Origin: Acidobacteriota bacterium
GTDB taxonomy: Bacteria > Acidobacteriota > Terriglobia > UBA7540
DNA: 14,157 nucleotides
Reading direction: 5' to 3'
Assembly (NCBI GenBank): GCA_021828245.1
Contig: JAKASC010000032.1
Span: 1 to 14,157, forward strand
The position numbers and the translations under genes were made by a program. Below, piece by piece: positions 13,886 through 14,157 of the stretch. Each line of letters opens with the position of its first letter. The stretch's first letter is position 1. A model generated the notes under the pieces. The model was given only the letters and a program-made list of their open reading frames with translations. It was not told the DNA's origin and did no database searches.

Positions 13886-13920
13886 GTGGAAAATCAATGT
13901 CCAGCAAGAAGTTATCCACG
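13885..13920. promoter_or_regulatory. Two DnaA-box-like sites
   Basis: TTTTCCACA on the minus strand at 13885-13893 fits the relaxed DnaA box TTWTNCACA, and TTATCCACG on the plus strand at 13912-13920 differs from the strong box by one base. The second merges into the first iteron. They lie between repA and the iterons, where host DnaA is often loaded in iteron plasmids. Confidence 0.5.
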
Positions 13921-13993
13921 ATGAAATGGTCCCCCCTCTTACCAGAATCCACGATGAAATGGTCCCCCCTGACCACGATGAAATGGTCCCCCC
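13916..13993. repeat. Three RepA iterons (origin of replication)
   Basis: Three identical 21-bp direct repeats begin at 13916, 13949 and 13973. Each is CCACGATGAAATGGTC followed by five further C residues. The spacing is uneven (33 then 24 bp), so the copies do not lie on one face of the helix throughout. They sit directly upstream of repA and are the obvious binding sites for its product. Read as RepA-sense strand, each starts with a G6 run. Confidence 0.88.
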
Positions 13994-14035
13994 TTCTTGT
14001 AGTTAGTTCTTGTAGCTTAAAAAAGCTTCCTGTAG
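13994..14035. other. AT-rich segment with short direct repeats beside the iterons
   Basis: TTCTTGTAG occurs at 13994-14002 and 14007-14015 (13 bp apart), and a one-mismatch copy TTCCTGTAG at 14027-14035. AGCTT and AAGCT flank an A-run at 14014-14026. The low GC next to iterons makes this the likely DNA-unwinding element. The last part lies in the terminal repeat. Confidence 0.45.
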
Positions 14036-14147
14036 TTGCTCGCATCCCAACTGTGAAAAAGTTCGCGGCCCCCAGGGGAGAAGGGCTCCGCCCCTCTCCC
14101 CTGAAACCCCTTTCCCCCAAAGCCCCTCTAAGGACGAAAAATAAAAA
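14022..14147. repeat. Right copy of terminal direct repeat
   Basis: Exact copy of bases 1-126 with an offset of 14,021, which is the predicted plasmid length. It contains the second image of the GC-rich hairpin (14074-14102). The window's final ten bases (14148-14157) differ from the corresponding bases after position 126. Confidence 0.9.
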
Positions 14148-14157
14148 ACCAAAGGCC

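Noticed and set aside
13824..14120. Minus-strand frame of 98 residues with repeated RGDHFIVD
   Set aside because: It only reads through the three iterons and the start of repA; the peptide repeat is a by-product of the DNA repeats.
1..14157. CRISPR array, tRNA, rRNA or insertion sequence
   Set aside because: No spaced 25-40 bp repeats, no cloverleaf sequence or rRNA motifs, and no transposase found on either strand.

Overview
This window looks like one complete small plasmid of about 14.0 kb, opened at an arbitrary point near its replication origin. Bases 1-126 are repeated exactly at 14022-14147, so the unit length if circular is about 14,021 bp. The last ten bases after that repeat differ slightly from those following position 126. 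There is no rRNA, tRNA, CRISPR array or recognisable insertion sequence. The host is a GC-rich Gram-negative-type bacterium. From memory of relatives, the relaxase, its ribbon-helix-helix partner and the CxxC-ended membrane protein remind me most of Acidobacteriota plasmid proteins. That assignment is an impression, not a measurement; Proteobacteria are the main alternative.

Layout from left to right. Bases 1-301 hold the terminal repeat, a GC-rich hairpin and a purine-rich leader. Next is an overlapping DUF4160/DUF2442 gene pair (302-965). Bases 966-1314 form a non-coding region dense in inverted repeats and GATAC motifs, the best candidate for oriT plus the transfer promoter. It precedes a rightward transfer operon of ribbon-helix-helix accessory protein (TrwA-like), coupling protein (TrwB-like) and MobF relaxase-helicase (TrwC-like). 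This is the R388 trwABC order, but with a ParD/ParE toxin-antitoxin pair inserted between coupling protein and relaxase. No mating-pair (VirB) genes are present, so the plasmid should be mobilizable rather than self-transmissible.

A leftward orphan gene with a class III nucleotide-cyclase-like fold (7128-7943) separates transfer from partition. Partition is a compact parA plus a small ribbon-helix-helix centromere-binding gene (8128-8971), flanked on both sides by matching arrays of four 8-bp units that are probably centromere sites and operator.

From 13885 down to 9022 genes read leftward. The plasmid RepA initiator is fed by three iterons with DnaA-box-like sites at 13885-13993. A regulated promoter follows, then a tightly packed set: small hypothetical gene, tyrosine recombinase, FRG-domain protein, stand-alone Mu gpF-like domain protein, and a membrane protein with half zinc ribbons at both ends and a duplicated cysteine motif in its external loop. 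The last three genes are the accessory cargo and, with the orphan cyclase-like gene, the most likely place for an undescribed function.

Together, RepA/iterons copy the plasmid, ParA and the small RHH protein segregate it, the recombinase may resolve multimers, ParDE and possibly DUF4160/DUF2442 stabilise it, and the MobF set lets it move using another element's secretion channel.
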